Source of the DNA: Methylomonas sp. LL1
GTDB taxonomy: Bacteria > Pseudomonadota > Gammaproteobacteria > Methylococcales > Methylomonadaceae
Length of the DNA: 64,000 nt
Direction: 5' to 3'
Assembly (NCBI RefSeq): GCF_015711015.1
Contig: NZ_CP064653.1
Span: 4,030,001-4,094,000 of the forward strand
Below, in pieces: positions 41,316-51,757 of the stretch. The position numbers were made by a program, and so were the translations under genes. Position 1 is the first letter of the stretch; each line of letters starts with the position of its first letter. The notes under the pieces were generated by a model, which did not search any database, had not been told where the DNA came from, and saw only the letters and a program-made list of their open reading frames with translations.

Positions 41316-41540
41316 ATGCAGCTCGCTATAGATTTACCTGATGAATTAGGTAGGCAAGTACTTCAACACCCCAACGTTCAGGAGTTTGTAAAAACCGCAA
41401 TTGAAAGACTGTTGCTGGAAGAAAAGGCTCTCCAACAAAGAACTATTCCACCCAAGACTCACTCATTAATTGGCTTGATAAGTGGTTCGGATATTGAGGA
41501 AGCTGACTACAAGCGCCATCTTGAGAGTAAGTACCTCTGA
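41316..41540 (+). CDS. Antitoxin of the PIN toxin at 41543
   Basis: A 74-residue protein: MQLAIDLPDELGRQVLQHPN, then helical VQEFVKTAIERLLLEEKALQ and an acidic C-terminal tail (ISGSDIEEADYKRHLESKYL) suited to binding a PIN toxin. The N-terminus resembles a ribbon-helix-helix. ATG 41316 has AGGAG seven bases upstream, and the toxin gene begins three bases after its stop. Recognition rests mainly on size and context. Confidence 0.72.
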   Translation: MQLAIDLPDELGRQVLQHPNVQEFVKTAIERLLLEEKALQQRTIPPKTHSLIGLISGSDIEEADYKRHLESKYL

Positions 41541-41542
41541 AC

Positions 41543-41956
41543 ATGAAAATTTTGTTCGATACGAATATCATTCTTGACGTTTTACTTGATCGACAGCCTC
41601 ATTCAATAGCCGCGATTGAGCTGATGAGCTCAGTTGAAAACAAAATAATCGACGGCGTTTTATGTGCTACCACCATCACGACAATAGATTATCTGGTTAC
41701 CAAATCCAAAGGCAAAGCTGCGTCAAAAAATGCTATCAGCTGTTTACTGGATTTATTCGCAGTTTCGGAAGTAAATACTGTAACGCTAAGGTCTGCAATT
41801 AATTCCGAATTTTCTGATTTTGAAGACGCCGTACTTTATTACTCTGGCGAGGTATTTGGTGTAGATGCCTTTGTCACGCGAAACACTAATGATTTTAAAT
41901 TGGCAAAACTGCCAATTTATTCGCCAATTGAGTTGCTCGGTAAAATACATTTTTAA
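41543..41956 (+). CDS. PIN-domain ribonuclease toxin
   Basis: A 137-residue PIN protein. Asp6 in ILFDTNIILDVLLDRQPH, a mid-protein acidic helix, and Asp in FSDFEDAVLYYSG, followed by FVTRNTNDFK, are the usual metal-binding and family positions (PIN_3-like). It is probably an RNase acting on tRNA or rRNA. With the preceding antitoxin it forms an addiction module at the left end of element C, mirroring the PIN pair at the left end of element A. Confidence 0.87.
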   Translation: MKILFDTNIILDVLLDRQPHSIAAIELMSSVENKIIDGVLCATTITTIDYLVTKSKGKAASKNAISCLLDLFAVSEVNTVTLRSAINSEFSDFEDAVLYYSGEVFGVDAFVTRNTNDFKLAKLPIYSPIELLGKIHF

Positions 41957-42002
41957 TTTTGAATAAGCGCTTATTTAGGAATTCGTATCACATCCCGTCG
42001 CA

Positions 42003-43109
42003 ATGAGAAAAATAAACAATCTAATTGAAAATGAACTAGATAACGATATTTATTTTTTTAAAAATCGTGATTTTCTTGAGAAATTTTGTTCCTTGAGTTC
42101 GCCAAAATTAGTTTCATTAGTCATAGCCGCAACAAGTACGAATCCTAGCTTAAGACAAAATTTTAGTTCTATTAAAATAAAAGAACGATTAAACAATATC
42201 TTTGTCCACTATGATGGTCCTATTAAAAAGATATGCGACAAATCATTTTCTACAGAAAGAAATTTTAGGGTTTTTGGAAAACTGCAAACTACCTCACCGC
42301 TAGAGTTAATTAAAGCAATAAATCTATGCGAAAGTGTAGACATAATAGTTGAATTTGTTTTTGGCTTTGGTAATGAAAACATAGAATTAAAAGCTGGCGA
42401 TAAAATAGAGATTAGCCTAGTTAAACAGCAAGAGTTCTATTCAGATGAGCAAACAATAGAGCTTTATATAGAAAGGGATAGCTTTATAAATTGGCTAGTT
42501 CCAACTAAAAGTTTATCATTTAGAGAAAAAATACGGAATGTTCAAACAAAGCACCAAGATAAACTCGTAATCATTGCAGTTCAAAAGAGACTTCACGCGT
42601 TAAAAAAGGACCAAGAAGAAAACAGAACAAATAGAATAATTGAAAGAAGGGCGGACAAAATATTTAAGAATATCATTAGTCTGAAACCTAAGAATATTTC
42701 CTCTAATAAATGTGATAAAAAATATAAAGCACCATTAAACAAAATCAAATATTTATTAAATAAAAGAGGATCACAGGCAACAACAAAGAGCATGCCTCTA
42801 TTAGATTTGGCCAGAATTGAATTAAGTAGATATGCTAAGGACGCGCTAGAAAAAGTGCCGGACCTAGAAACCAGAGACCTTTTGAAAAAAAAGATTATTT
42901 ATAACTCTACGGATACCTCTAAAATTGAAGAAATTAGAGAAATATTAGAAAAGGCAGGTGTTCGTATTTCGTCCAGAGGAGCTCCTAAGAAAAATCAAGA
43001 AAGACAAAAATTAATAGATAAACTACCACTTTTTTCAGATGAATACACAAATGTACTTTTTGAAGGAAAAAGGATGGTGCAAAAATATCGGCGTAAAAAT
43101 AACAAATAA
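42003..43109 (+). CDS. Hypothetical protein, AT-rich and highly basic
   Basis: A 368-residue Lys/Asn/Ile-rich protein (MRKINNLIENELDNDIYFFK; FVFGFGNENIELKAGDKIEI; RNVQTKHQDKLVIIAVQKRL; AGVRISSRGAPKKNQERQKL). I recognise no domain. The middle may be a beta-rich domain and the remainder helical and basic, suggesting nucleic-acid contact. Composition is the most AT-rich in this part, so it was probably acquired separately. It stands alone between the PIN pair and a recombinase gene. Confidence 0.6.
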   Translation: MRKINNLIENELDNDIYFFKNRDFLEKFCSLSSPKLVSLVIAATSTNPSLRQNFSSIKIKERLNNIFVHYDGPIKKICDKSFSTERNFRVFGKLQTTSPLELIKAINLCESVDIIVEFVFGFGNENIELKAGDKIEISLVKQQEFYSDEQTIELYIERDSFINWLVPTKSLSFREKIRNVQTKHQDKLVIIAVQKRLHALKKDQEENRTNRIIERRADKIFKNIISLKPKNISSNKCDKKYKAPLNKIKYLLNKRGSQATTKSMPLLDLARIELSRYAKDALEKVPDLETRDLLKKKIIYNSTDTSKIEEIREILEKAGVRISSRGAPKKNQERQKLIDKLPLFSDEYTNVLFEGKRMVQKYRRKNNK

Positions 43110-43349
43110 TCTTCAATAGAAAGCCAAAAACCGCAGGTTTGCTACTCAGATTTTGCCTGTCACACTTTTAAAAATTCTAATATTTAGCGTGATCGCTTAC
43201 CTCTTATTTTCAGTAGAAAGCCTTGTCGCTTTGTAACACAATCATATTCTGTTACATAAAAACATAACCCATTGAAATTATTGACTATTGTTTCTTGTGG
43301 CGCTAGTATATGTAACATAACATTGTTAATAATAAGTTGAGTTACATAT

Positions 43350-43901
43350 ATGAACACTGTCAACGCTGCTTCAAAGACCGAAATTGACCTTGTCCACACG
43401 CTGTTAGAGAAAAAGTTTGGACAGCTCTACGCTGACATTTGGAAAGTCGGCGTCAATCTATCGCTCAGAATTAGCGATTTGCTAACGCTCGAATACTCGC
43501 AACTCAATCTACAAGATCGTTCTCTACAGCTCACAGAGCAGAAGACTGGCAAGCTTAAGCTGATACGACTAAACTCAGCTGCAATTGCTGTCATTGAGCG
43601 TCGTCGCGTAGAACAGTCTTCAGATCGCTGGTTGTTTCAAGTTCATAGCAATCGAGCCAAAGACAAGCCGGTTAGTCGCGTTTCTGTCAGTCGTGTGTTC
43701 AAAGAAACTGGTGATATGCTCGGACTGACAATCAACACGCATAGCATGCGCAAAAGTCGCGGTATGGCCATGTATAAGGACGGGGTTCCCGTCGAGAAGA
43801 TTGCCAAGGTGCTCAATCACTCGAATACAACATCTACCTTACGCTATCTCGGTATTACGAAAGAAGAGGTGTTGCAGACTTACGACGATTACGAACTTTA
43901 G
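43350..43901 (+). CDS. Small tyrosine recombinase, catalytic domain only
   Basis: A 183-residue protein that is almost entirely the phage-integrase catalytic domain: Arg in NLSLRISDLLTLEY, a Lys-containing beta-hairpin TEQKTGKLKLIRL, His-x-x-Arg-like HSMRKSRGMAMYKDG, NHS in KVLNHSNTTSTLRY with Tyr nucleophile. There is no arm or core-binding domain. Similar short recombinases act in inversion switches (FimB-like) or in small mobile units. It is not next to an attachment repeat, so it is probably not the integrase of element C. Confidence 0.85.
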   Translation: MNTVNAASKTEIDLVHTLLEKKFGQLYADIWKVGVNLSLRISDLLTLEYSQLNLQDRSLQLTEQKTGKLKLIRLNSAAIAVIERRRVEQSSDRWLFQVHSNRAKDKPVSRVSVSRVFKETGDMLGLTINTHSMRKSRGMAMYKDGVPVEKIAKVLNHSNTTSTLRYLGITKEEVLQTYDDYEL

Positions 43902-44173
43902 TGAAAAATCTCCGCACTGACCGCTAACGGTAAAAACAACGAATCCAAAGCAAAACTGAACGGCAGATCAACGAGCGGGTAGCTCGGTGGGTCAGTGTTA
44001 AATTTTCTAATGGCAACGTCGTTGTTTTCTATTGCCGCCCAATCCAGTCTGGTTCCACTGTAAACGAATATTCGCTCATACAAGGGAACATCAGCATTTA
44101 AACTTCTGAAAGTTGCGCATCCCGATAGTCCGATGATGGGAATAGCTCCGTATACGATTTTTTTAAACTTCAT
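43898..44173 (-). CDS. YceK/YidQ-like outer-membrane lipoprotein
   Basis: A 91-residue lipoprotein precursor. Signal peptide MKFKKIVYGAIPIIGLSGCA has the lipobox LSGC, so cleavage leaves Cys18 lipidated. The mature part has YERIFVYSGTRLDW and the PFSFALDSLFLPLAVS motif of the YceK/YidQ (DUF1375) family, whose role is unknown. It converges on the recombinase gene, sharing the stop region by four bases. Confidence 0.85.
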   Translation of the reverse strand: MKFKKIVYGAIPIIGLSGCATFRSLNADVPLYERIFVYSGTRLDWAAIENNDVAIRKFNTDPPSYPLVDLPFSFALDSLFLPLAVSAEIFH

Positions 44174-44270
44174 CGGTCCGCTGTCTTTTATTGGTCGGAT
44201 GTCATCCAGCTTAAGGTTGTGTAGGCTTTAGTCTCGCAAGATGCGTTTTTTCTAACGGTTTGATCTTACT

Positions 44271-46046
44271 TTAACTTTCAGACAATAAAGCTAGTTCGTC
44301 TTTGTAATCAATTGTTGAGTCATAAAGTTGATGGTAGCCTCTTCCTACAGCGCCTCTAAATTGCACTAAGTCAGGCATATTTGATCCAATTCCAAGGATA
44401 TGATCTTTTGAAATGCCGGGGTAAGGGTCAATAAATATCACTTGTTTAATTCCAAGTTGGTATGCTTTTTTTGAACATAACTCACATGGACTCGCAGTTG
44501 TATAAAGTTTACCTCCTGATATACCAACTCCCCCGTATTTTGTTATTTGTAGAAATGCGTTTTCCTCAGCATGAAGTGATCTGGTATGAACCTGATTTTC
44601 TTTAGAATCTATACTATTTTTAACATCCTTAAAGCAATAAGAGCAATTCCGACCATCAAGATCATCCTTATGATTATTTAATGCTTGTTTTTTTTCAGTT
44701 AGTTTTTGCCTGAAATCAGAATTAGTCCGTTCATAAATACTATAGTCAATTTCATCAAAACTATTTAATGCACCATCTATTGACCTTAATACGCATGGTG
44801 CTTGACCTTGTGGAACATCATTCCAGCCAATAGCTTGAACTGAATTATCAGCATTTGTAATTACAGCACCAACTTTTCTTGATATACAGCCCGAATTACT
44901 TTTTGCAGAATATGCAATTTGCATCGTTCGTTCCATAGCTGTTGGTGGTACTAGTCCAGGATGTAACATTAAAGCTACGTACCAAGCTAGCTGAGCTTTT
45001 AGTATATTGCTATTGTCAATCTCATTTCGCGGGTTAAATATATGAATATCTGATATTTCTATACATTTCTTAACATTTTGACTAATAAAATATCCGTGCT
45101 CATCAGATGTTTTACCAGATTCTTTAAGGTCTATAGCATTAAGTTGGTCTACGTTAAATTTATGTACATGTTGTAAGTATTCGTTCCTATCTTGCTCAGG
45201 CGCATTTATAGAAATCAAATAAAACGCAGAATACCTATCGCGAAAGTATCTTGCTTCATGCTGGTTTCTAATAGCATCTATAACAATAAAGACTTTGCTT
45301 TGTGACTTGCGTAGGCATTTAACAACTCTATTTATGGTTGCAGGTAAATGAAAAACACTGGCCGGATCAAAATCTGCTGATTGGTAATCAAATTGTACTT
45401 TTCCTGTTTTTCTAATGGAATTTCCAGCCGCTTGATACACGGAAACATACAACCCTGTTTCCAAAGAAATCAAATCTTTCTTGAAGTCTCTCGTAAACTT
45501 TCTAATTAGCCTTAAGTATTTAACGAAGGCATTGCTATCTATAGCTTGACCATTTATTTCTTTATCATGGTTTAATATTAAGTCATGATATTCTTTATAC
45601 CTTAATCCGCTTTTACTTACATGGCTTTTTGTGAGCAAGTTCTTGCCAAATGAACCGGTTTTAACAATTTGAGAGATTTTTTCAATTGGGATTTCTTTGT
45701 TTTCAGGCGTGTAATGAGCGATAAAGCTCACTACCTCCTCTGCTTCAAGATTAAGTAGATAACCAGATATTAAATCACTGACTTTAATTGAGAAAAATGA
45801 GTTCCAATTTGCAGTAGCATAATTTCGTAATATTTCATAACGCTTAGAATCAAGATTCTTAAAGTAGTTCTCTGACTTGTAACGTATAAAACTAGATTCC
45901 GGAAACTCAGGCGAAGCATTTTCTAAAATGTTAGCCGCAGTAGTGCAACCAGAGCCTGTTCGCCCAGTTAAGCCTATTAAAATAAACTGCTCTCTTGCTA
46001 AAAACAATTTTGAAATCAGCTTGTTATTCGTATTTTTATCAGTCAT
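44271..46046 (-). CDS. AvcD-type anti-phage deoxycytidylate deaminase
   Basis: A 591-residue two-domain protein. The N-terminal part resembles a P-loop nucleotide kinase, with LIGLTGRTGSGCTTAANIL near residue 25 (Cys where a Walker A lysine is expected) and VFIVIDAIRNQHEARYFRDR near residue 255. The C-terminal part is a zinc cytidine/dCMP deaminase: HAEENAFLQ near residue 495 and ASPCELCSKKAY near residue 520 give His, catalytic Glu and two Cys. This matches dCTP/dCMP deaminases (AvcD/DCD) that deplete deoxycytidine nucleotides during infection. It follows the type III res gene by 58 bases, so it is probably cotranscribed with that system. I could not identify an AvcI-like antitoxin RNA. Confidence 0.85.
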   Translation of the reverse strand: MTDKNTNNKLISKLFLAREQFILIGLTGRTGSGCTTAANILENASPEFPESSFIRYKSENYFKNLDSKRYEILRNYATANWNSFFSIKVSDLISGYLLNLEAEEVVSFIAHYTPENKEIPIEKISQIVKTGSFGKNLLTKSHVSKSGLRYKEYHDLILNHDKEINGQAIDSNAFVKYLRLIRKFTRDFKKDLISLETGLYVSVYQAAGNSIRKTGKVQFDYQSADFDPASVFHLPATINRVVKCLRKSQSKVFIVIDAIRNQHEARYFRDRYSAFYLISINAPEQDRNEYLQHVHKFNVDQLNAIDLKESGKTSDEHGYFISQNVKKCIEISDIHIFNPRNEIDNSNILKAQLAWYVALMLHPGLVPPTAMERTMQIAYSAKSNSGCISRKVGAVITNADNSVQAIGWNDVPQGQAPCVLRSIDGALNSFDEIDYSIYERTNSDFRQKLTEKKQALNNHKDDLDGRNCSYCFKDVKNSIDSKENQVHTRSLHAEENAFLQITKYGGVGISGGKLYTTASPCELCSKKAYQLGIKQVIFIDPYPGISKDHILGIGSNMPDLVQFRGAVGRGYHQLYDSTIDYKDELALLSES

Positions 46047-46104
46047 AAACTAACTTATTAATTTGAGTTTTTGCTAACCGAGGTTTTCAAGGTTAGCTTG
46101 TTTT

Positions 46105-49100
46105 TCACTTCACTAAATCCATCAACTTGCCATAACTCTCAACAACATCATATTTAACTTGCTCCGATGTAATGGTTGAGAAAAACTTACGCGCACACTG
46201 TATTTTTGACTTTTCAATTTCACGTAACTCCATTGAAGACATAGAGCCCTTGGTTTCAGCAATAAAGTAAATATGCTTTACACTGCCTTCTTTGAATGAA
46301 ATCGCCCAATCGGGATTGTAGTCTCCAACTGGTGTTGGAATAAAAAAGCCTCTCGGTAATTTTGCATAGACGACAACTTCTTCGCTAGTATCCAATTCCT
46401 GAACAAATGCGCGTTCAACTTTAGAGTCGGTAAACACATAGTCGTAGATATGGCGGTTTAGCTTTTCACCTGCTTTGCTGAAATCCGCTCTAGGTTTCTC
46501 TTGGGTGAAGATGTCCAAGCTGTGCGTATCGGCAATAGTGTCATAGCTTAAGTGCTCAACGATGACGGTGGCTTTTTGTTCGTTGATGAGCCTTGCTGCT
46601 TTAGCTATAAAGTCTTCAGGGTTGGTTTGGTATTGACTGAAAATCGGTAGCTTAATGCCTTGCAGAATTCGGGTGATGGTTTGCCGTGTCAGTTTGGTTT
46701 CTTCGGTTAACTTACCAATCAAGTCATATTTAACTTGTGAGTGAATGGAACTGACGAGTTTGCCTGTCTCTGTTTTAGTGGTTTTAAAACCTTCACCAGC
46801 CTTTAATTCGTCGTAGCTAACATCATCGGTCTGAATGCCGGCTGTAACGGTATATTGAAGAGGACTGACTTTAAGATCACTATCCAGTGTTGCAATACAC
46901 TTGGTCACCAACTCATCAGTTTCAAAGTCTACGGCATAGGCGGCTTTGCGGTTGATACGTTCCCAAAGCGCCTTAAATTCCTTCTTATCAAAATTGTCGT
47001 TCAGTGAATTGACTCTGGCCTTACGCTCATCGTCAATTGTCGGCATTTGCGCATCGGTAAAGACACTGTCTATCAACTGAAAGACCTGTTCAGCGTGAGC
47101 TGCTAATTCAGGCGGTAATTCAGCGAGATTACCTTGCTGTTTAGCCTCGTGATAAACCGTTGATATTTTGTCGTCGTTATCCGTGTAATCATTTTTAGCA
47201 AGATACCTGTAAATCTGCTTGGCAAGTTGCGGTGTAACTTCAACATCACCTTCCGGCGTTTTTAGTACCTTGCCGGTAAAGTATTTTTCATCGGCAATGC
47301 GTGGACGAGTGGAAAGTGATTTGCTGATTTCGCTTTGCAAGGCAGTAACAAATTCCGTATAGCTCTCGCTGGTAACAACAGTCAGAATATTTACTTGATG
47401 CACAGTTGCTGGGTTGTCCATGCGGTCACCAATTTGATTGACCGACAGACGCATGCCGCGACCTACTTCCTGGCGACGCGTAGTCGTGTTGTCGCTATGT
47501 TTCAGCGTACAGATAACAAACACATTTGGATTATCCCAACCTTCGCGTAAAGCGGAATGCGAGAAGATGAACCGAACCGGCTCTTCAAACTTCAGTAACT
47601 GCTCTTTCTTGCGCAAAATCAGATCATAAGCATCCACGTCATCAGAAACAGCTGATTTCTGACCGGTTTCCTCATCCTTGACCATCTTGGTGTCGGGATC
47701 AACTAAGCGTTTGCTTTTTTTATCTACCGAGAAATAACCCTGATGGGTTTTGGCTGCTTCAATACCACGCAAATAATCGTTATAGGTATTGTCATCCAAA
47801 GTCAGCACTTCGTTGAGATGGCTGTTGTATTCCTCTTCAAATATCTGTGCGTATTCACCGGTTGATTCGCCCGCTTCGTTGTAGCAACGATACTTGGCAA
47901 CGGTATCTATAAAGAACAGGGTTAAGACCTTAATGCCTTGATGAAACAGCGCCTGTTCCTTTTCAAAATGGGCTTTGATGGCCTCACGGATTTGGATACG
48001 ACGCAAAGCTGTTTCATCAACATCGCCGGTTGCTTCGCCGACTGTTAGTTCAACACCATTGGTAAAGCTCAAAACTTTTGTGTGCGCGTTAATATCGGAA
48101 ACGACAAAATCTTTGTACTGATCCAGTCCACCGGACAGCGTGTGTAGATTGTCGCCTTTATTCAGTTTGCGTAGCACCCGCTTAATGCCGGAGTTTTGCT
48201 TAATTTCCAGTTCAACCTGAACCACAGGCGGTTTGGTTTTGGATGTGTCAATGCCACCCAAATACAGATAAGCATTCGTGCCTGCCAGATTTTTAAGCGC
48301 AATGCCTCTAACCGATATTTTTTTAACCAGCTTTTGATTGTAAGCATCCAGCGCATCCAGACGGTAGATTTTGTTGTGTTCGGTTTTATGGGTCGCGGAA
48401 TAGCGTAGAATCATCAACGGATTGAAGCCTTTCATAGACTCCAAGGTTTTTGCACCTTCCATCTTCTGCGGTTCATCCAGAATCAAAATCGGGCGATTGC
48501 TTTTGATGACATCTATCGGGCGACGTGATTGAAAATCATCCAATTCTTCGTTGATACGCCGCGCATCTTTACCGGACGCATTAAACGCCTGTACGTTGAT
48601 GACCATGACGTTGATACCCGCATCAGACGAGAAGCTTTCCAGATTATGCAACTGCTTGGAGTTGTAAATAAAAAATCGGGCTTTTTTGCCGTACTGTTCC
48701 AGGAAATGTTCAGCGGTAATTTCCAGCGATTTATATACGCCTTCGCGAATAGCAATACTAGGCACAACCACAATAAACTTGCTCCAACCATACTGCTTGT
48801 TTAACTCAAACAGGGTTTTGATGTAGCAATAGGTTTTGCCAGTACCGGTTTCCATTTCAATGTCCAGGTTGATTTTGCAGCCGGTTTTTTTATCGGCAAT
48901 CAACACTTCAGACAGCGGCAGATTTTCACTTCTTTGGACGCTACGGACATTGTCCAGCAACTGCGAAGACGACAGCGCAACGTCGTTATTCCTAAATCCA
49001 GAATCATCTAGCAAACTGGTTTGTTCAGCGTTTTTAGAACGACCTGGATCAACCCGAAACGTAATGCCTTCAGTTTTAGGTTGTCCGGCAAAACAATTGA

Positions 49101-49155
49101 CAACCGCCTCAACAGCATTAGTTTGATAGGCCTGCTTCTTAAATTTAAGCTTCAT
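46105..49155 (-). CDS. Type III restriction enzyme Res subunit
   Basis: A 1016-residue Res protein: SF2 helicase with Walker [15 protein letters not shown] near residue 110, DEPQ-box [11 protein letters not shown] near 225, motif VI-like [17 protein letters not shown] near 575, and a C-terminal PD-(D/E)xK endonuclease region ([12 protein letters not shown] then [11 protein letters not shown]...E.K). With Mod it cuts DNA between head-to-head unmethylated sites. It starts 12 bases after the mod gene. Length and motif order are normal. Confidence 0.93.
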   Translation of the reverse strand: MKLKFKKQAYQTNAVEAVVNCFAGQPKTEGITFRVDPGRSKNAEQTSLLDDSGFRNNDVALSSSQLLDNVRSVQRSENLPLSEVLIADKKTGCKINLDIEMETGTGKTYCYIKTLFELNKQYGWSKFIVVVPSIAIREGVYKSLEITAEHFLEQYGKKARFFIYNSKQLHNLESFSSDAGINVMVINVQAFNASGKDARRINEELDDFQSRRPIDVIKSNRPILILDEPQKMEGAKTLESMKGFNPLMILRYSATHKTEHNKIYRLDALDAYNQKLVKKISVRGIALKNLAGTNAYLYLGGIDTSKTKPPVVQVELEIKQNSGIKRVLRKLNKGDNLHTLSGGLDQYKDFVVSDINAHTKVLSFTNGVELTVGEATGDVDETALRRIQIREAIKAHFEKEQALFHQGIKVLTLFFIDTVAKYRCYNEAGESTGEYAQIFEEEYNSHLNEVLTLDDNTYNDYLRGIEAAKTHQGYFSVDKKSKRLVDPDTKMVKDEETGQKSAVSDDVDAYDLILRKKEQLLKFEEPVRFIFSHSALREGWDNPNVFVICTLKHSDNTTTRRQEVGRGMRLSVNQIGDRMDNPATVHQVNILTVVTSESYTEFVTALQSEISKSLSTRPRIADEKYFTGKVLKTPEGDVEVTPQLAKQIYRYLAKNDYTDNDDKISTVYHEAKQQGNLAELPPELAAHAEQVFQLIDSVFTDAQMPTIDDERKARVNSLNDNFDKKEFKALWERINRKAAYAVDFETDELVTKCIATLDSDLKVSPLQYTVTAGIQTDDVSYDELKAGEGFKTTKTETGKLVSSIHSQVKYDLIGKLTEETKLTRQTITRILQGIKLPIFSQYQTNPEDFIAKAARLINEQKATVIVEHLSYDTIADTHSLDIFTQEKPRADFSKAGEKLNRHIYDYVFTDSKVERAFVQELDTSEEVVVYAKLPRGFFIPTPVGDYNPDWAISFKEGSVKHIYFIAETKGSMSSMELREIEKSKIQCARKFFSTITSEQVKYDVVESYGKLMDLVK

Positions 49156-49167
49156 TTTACCTGTACC

Positions 49168-51051
49168 TTACAAGACTTTAATTTCGGTAGAAGGTGAAAT
49201 CAGCTTGAAGACTTGCTCTACGTTGATTTTTAAACTGTCATTAGTAAAACCGGAGTCCCGGAACACCGCACGTAATGGATGACGACTAGCCAATTCTTTA
49301 ACAAAGGCTTCGTTAATATCAGTATCAAAACAAGCCGCTAATACGTTGTCATCAACAAAGAAAACGGATTTTCCAGAGATGGTTTCCTGAGTAATTGGTA
49401 AAGATAAATCTACACCCCAATCCAGTAATACCTGGAATAACAAATCTTCCCCTGTTCGGTCGTCTTTAATATTGTCGGTAAACTGATCTAAATGAGTTTG
49501 CTTCAATTGGTCAGGCGTGTAGTAAACGTCTTTCATATTGGAGCTATCAACCTTCAATACACGAAAGCCTGTGTCTAACTTTTCAATATTTTCATTATCT
49601 AAGTTTTCCTGTTTTATTTTTTTCCCAGCACGACGGATACGTTCTTTGCCAATTTCGGCGATAGTTTTATATCCAACTTTATAGGCTTCATTTTTTTCGT
49701 CGCACGCTTCTGGCAGTTGCACCAGGATGAACTTGCGGTTACCGCTGTCTTCAGCATTGAGTTGCATAACAGCGTGGGCAGTGGTGGCGGAACCGGAAAA
49801 GAAATCTAGAATCGTGTCCTTTGGGCCGGATGAAACCTGTAATATACGTTTGATTAAACGAGTTGGTTTTGGTGTATCAAACACTGATGATTCTGGGAAT
49901 ATCTCGTTAATTTCTTTTTTTGCTTCTTGATTGTGTCCTACATCAACGTATTTCCAAATCGTCTGACACGCTGTTCCTTGCTTAACTTCGGAAAGAAAAC
50001 GTTTCACCGCAGGAACATTATTACCATCCGCGCCGAACCAAATGCGATTATCTGCAACCATTTTCTGAAAAGCTGGTTCCGTATATACCCAACAACGACC
50101 ATTGGGTAACGTGTGTTGTTTTCCGTTTGGAGCAGTCAATATGTAGAATTGGCTTGCCGTTCCGTGACCGCCTTGAGCCGTGGAATCCGCTGGTTTCCAG
50201 ACTCCACGAGGGTCATTATCAAGATTGCGATAACGTGCGTTCATTTCATCAGAACGCTCTAATAAATTTGGATACCAATTGAGTTTGTCCTTGGCGTACA
50301 CAATTACAAAATCATGCGATTCGGAAAACCACTTTACGGCGTTTTGCGGGCTATACCGTTTTTCCCACACAATTGTGCTTACAAAATTCTGCTCACCAAA
50401 AATTTCATCACACAACCGTTTCAAATTCGCCTGCTCATTGTCATCAAGTGAAATAAATATCACTCCATCATCCTGCAACAGATTCCGTGCCAATTTTAAA
50501 CGAGGATAGATCATGCTCAACCAATCTGAATGAAAGCGCCCATTGGATTCGTTGTTGGCGACTAAGCGGTTGCCTATTTCATCTTTTTGATTTGAGCGTT
50601 GAAAATAGCTTTGAACATCCTCAGCAAAGTCATCTTCATAAATGAAATCATTGCCGGTGTTATATGGCGGGTCTATGTAAATCATCTTGACTTTACCCAG
50701 ATAAGTTTCCTGTAATAGCTTTAGCGCATCAAGATTATCGCCTTCAATATAAAGATTCTGCGTAGTATCAAAATCAACGCTTTCTTCTCTGCAAGGACGC
50801 AACGTTTTAGCAATTGGCGCATTCGCAGTAAATAATGCTTCCCGTTTACCCGGCCAATTGAGTTGATACCGTTCCTGCGGGCCTTCAACTACTGATGTGG
50901 ATAACTCCTGTTTGAGCAGATCAAAATCTATTGCCCGTTGTATTTCGCCCTGTTCGTTCTTAGATTCTGTCACGCAATTCGGAAACAGTTCCGCCAGTTT
51001 GGCAATATTGGCTTCGGCAAGGTCAGGGGTATGCAATTTCAATTTGTCCAT
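49168..51051 (-). CDS. Type III DNA methyltransferase Mod subunit
   Basis: A 627-residue N6-adenine methyltransferase. The catalytic motif IV is IYIDPPYNTGND near residue 130, and motif I is ILDFFSGSATTAHAV near residue 405, the beta-class order (IV before I). The target-recognition region lies between them. Mod also gives sequence specificity to the Res subunit encoded downstream. No simple-sequence repeat that would cause phase variation is apparent. Confidence 0.94.
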   Translation of the reverse strand: MDKLKLHTPDLAEANIAKLAELFPNCVTESKNEQGEIQRAIDFDLLKQELSTSVVEGPQERYQLNWPGKREALFTANAPIAKTLRPCREESVDFDTTQNLYIEGDNLDALKLLQETYLGKVKMIYIDPPYNTGNDFIYEDDFAEDVQSYFQRSNQKDEIGNRLVANNESNGRFHSDWLSMIYPRLKLARNLLQDDGVIFISLDDNEQANLKRLCDEIFGEQNFVSTIVWEKRYSPQNAVKWFSESHDFVIVYAKDKLNWYPNLLERSDEMNARYRNLDNDPRGVWKPADSTAQGGHGTASQFYILTAPNGKQHTLPNGRCWVYTEPAFQKMVADNRIWFGADGNNVPAVKRFLSEVKQGTACQTIWKYVDVGHNQEAKKEINEIFPESSVFDTPKPTRLIKRILQVSSGPKDTILDFFSGSATTAHAVMQLNAEDSGNRKFILVQLPEACDEKNEAYKVGYKTIAEIGKERIRRAGKKIKQENLDNENIEKLDTGFRVLKVDSSNMKDVYYTPDQLKQTHLDQFTDNIKDDRTGEDLLFQVLLDWGVDLSLPITQETISGKSVFFVDDNVLAACFDTDINEAFVKELASRHPLRAVFRDSGFTNDSLKINVEQVFKLISPSTEIKVL

Positions 51052-51091
51052 AATCTTTATCAGTAGTGAATGGTGAAAATGAATTTCACGC

Positions 51092-51757
51092 TTAGTATTT
51101 CAATGCGTGTAACGCTGCTTTCAAGGTTCGCAGTTGAGCGTTCAGTTCAACCTTGCGATTGAACTGCTTTTCTTTGTGTAGCTTTGCTTCCAGTTTTTGG
51201 TATTCGTTTTGTTTGCTTTGTAACTGCGACAAACGTTCAATCTGGTCTTTTAACGGTTCACCGGCACGAGGTGGCGAAGGTAACAGTTGTCGTAACAGTT
51301 GTTCGTACAAGAGGCCCAAATCCAGCGCAACCGGTAAAGCTTGTCGCTCTTTAACTTGTGGATACCAGTCACTGGCAAAATAGCCATCTACCACCCATTT
51401 CTCGCTGTCTGCTTCGTTGATGCGCTTATAAGCGGCCACTATTTTAATGCGGTCGTTATAGAGCAGCTGGAAAAAGATCGGATACGGTATGGCTTTATCT
51501 ATGCAGCGAAGCACCGCTTCGTCCAGATTCGGTGATTTCAAGCTAATGTCAAAAATCTGAATTTCGGGTATGCCGGGTTTAGCTGAAAGGTTAATTGTTT
51601 CTGGTGCCAGTTTGTATTGCCAGATGATTTGCTCTACCTGCTGCACAAACAATTCTTTGACGGCAGGACTAGGCGAGGCATGTTGGTATATTTTGTTTTT
51701 AGGCAGCACCCGGCCAAACAAGGCTTGTTTTGGATAGTGAAACAGCACCGCGCTCAT
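51092..51757 (-). CDS. DUF4391 protein
   Basis: A 221-residue DUF4391 protein: LFHYPKQALFGRVLPKNKIY at the start, IWQYKLAPETINLSAKPG, WVVDGYFASDWYPQ, and a basic C-terminal coiled coil. The family regularly sits between a PLD-like helicase and a type III mod gene, and its role is not established. It overlaps the helicase gene by ATGA, so both are translationally coupled. Confidence 0.85.
   Translation of the reverse strand: MSAVLFHYPKQALFGRVLPKNKIYQHASPSPAVKELFVQQVEQIIWQYKLAPETINLSAKPGIPEIQIFDISLKSPNLDEAVLRCIDKAIPYPIFFQLLYNDRIKIVAAYKRINEADSEKWVVDGYFASDWYPQVKERQALPVALDLGLLYEQLLRQLLPSPPRAGEPLKDQIERLSQLQSKQNEYQKLEAKLHKEKQFNRKVELNAQLRTLKAALHALKY

Noticed and set aside
41099..41341. 80-residue plus-strand frame before the PIN antitoxin
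   Set aside because: It overlaps the antitoxin start and its ribosome site, has no recognisable pattern and lies in the promoter region beside the attachment site.
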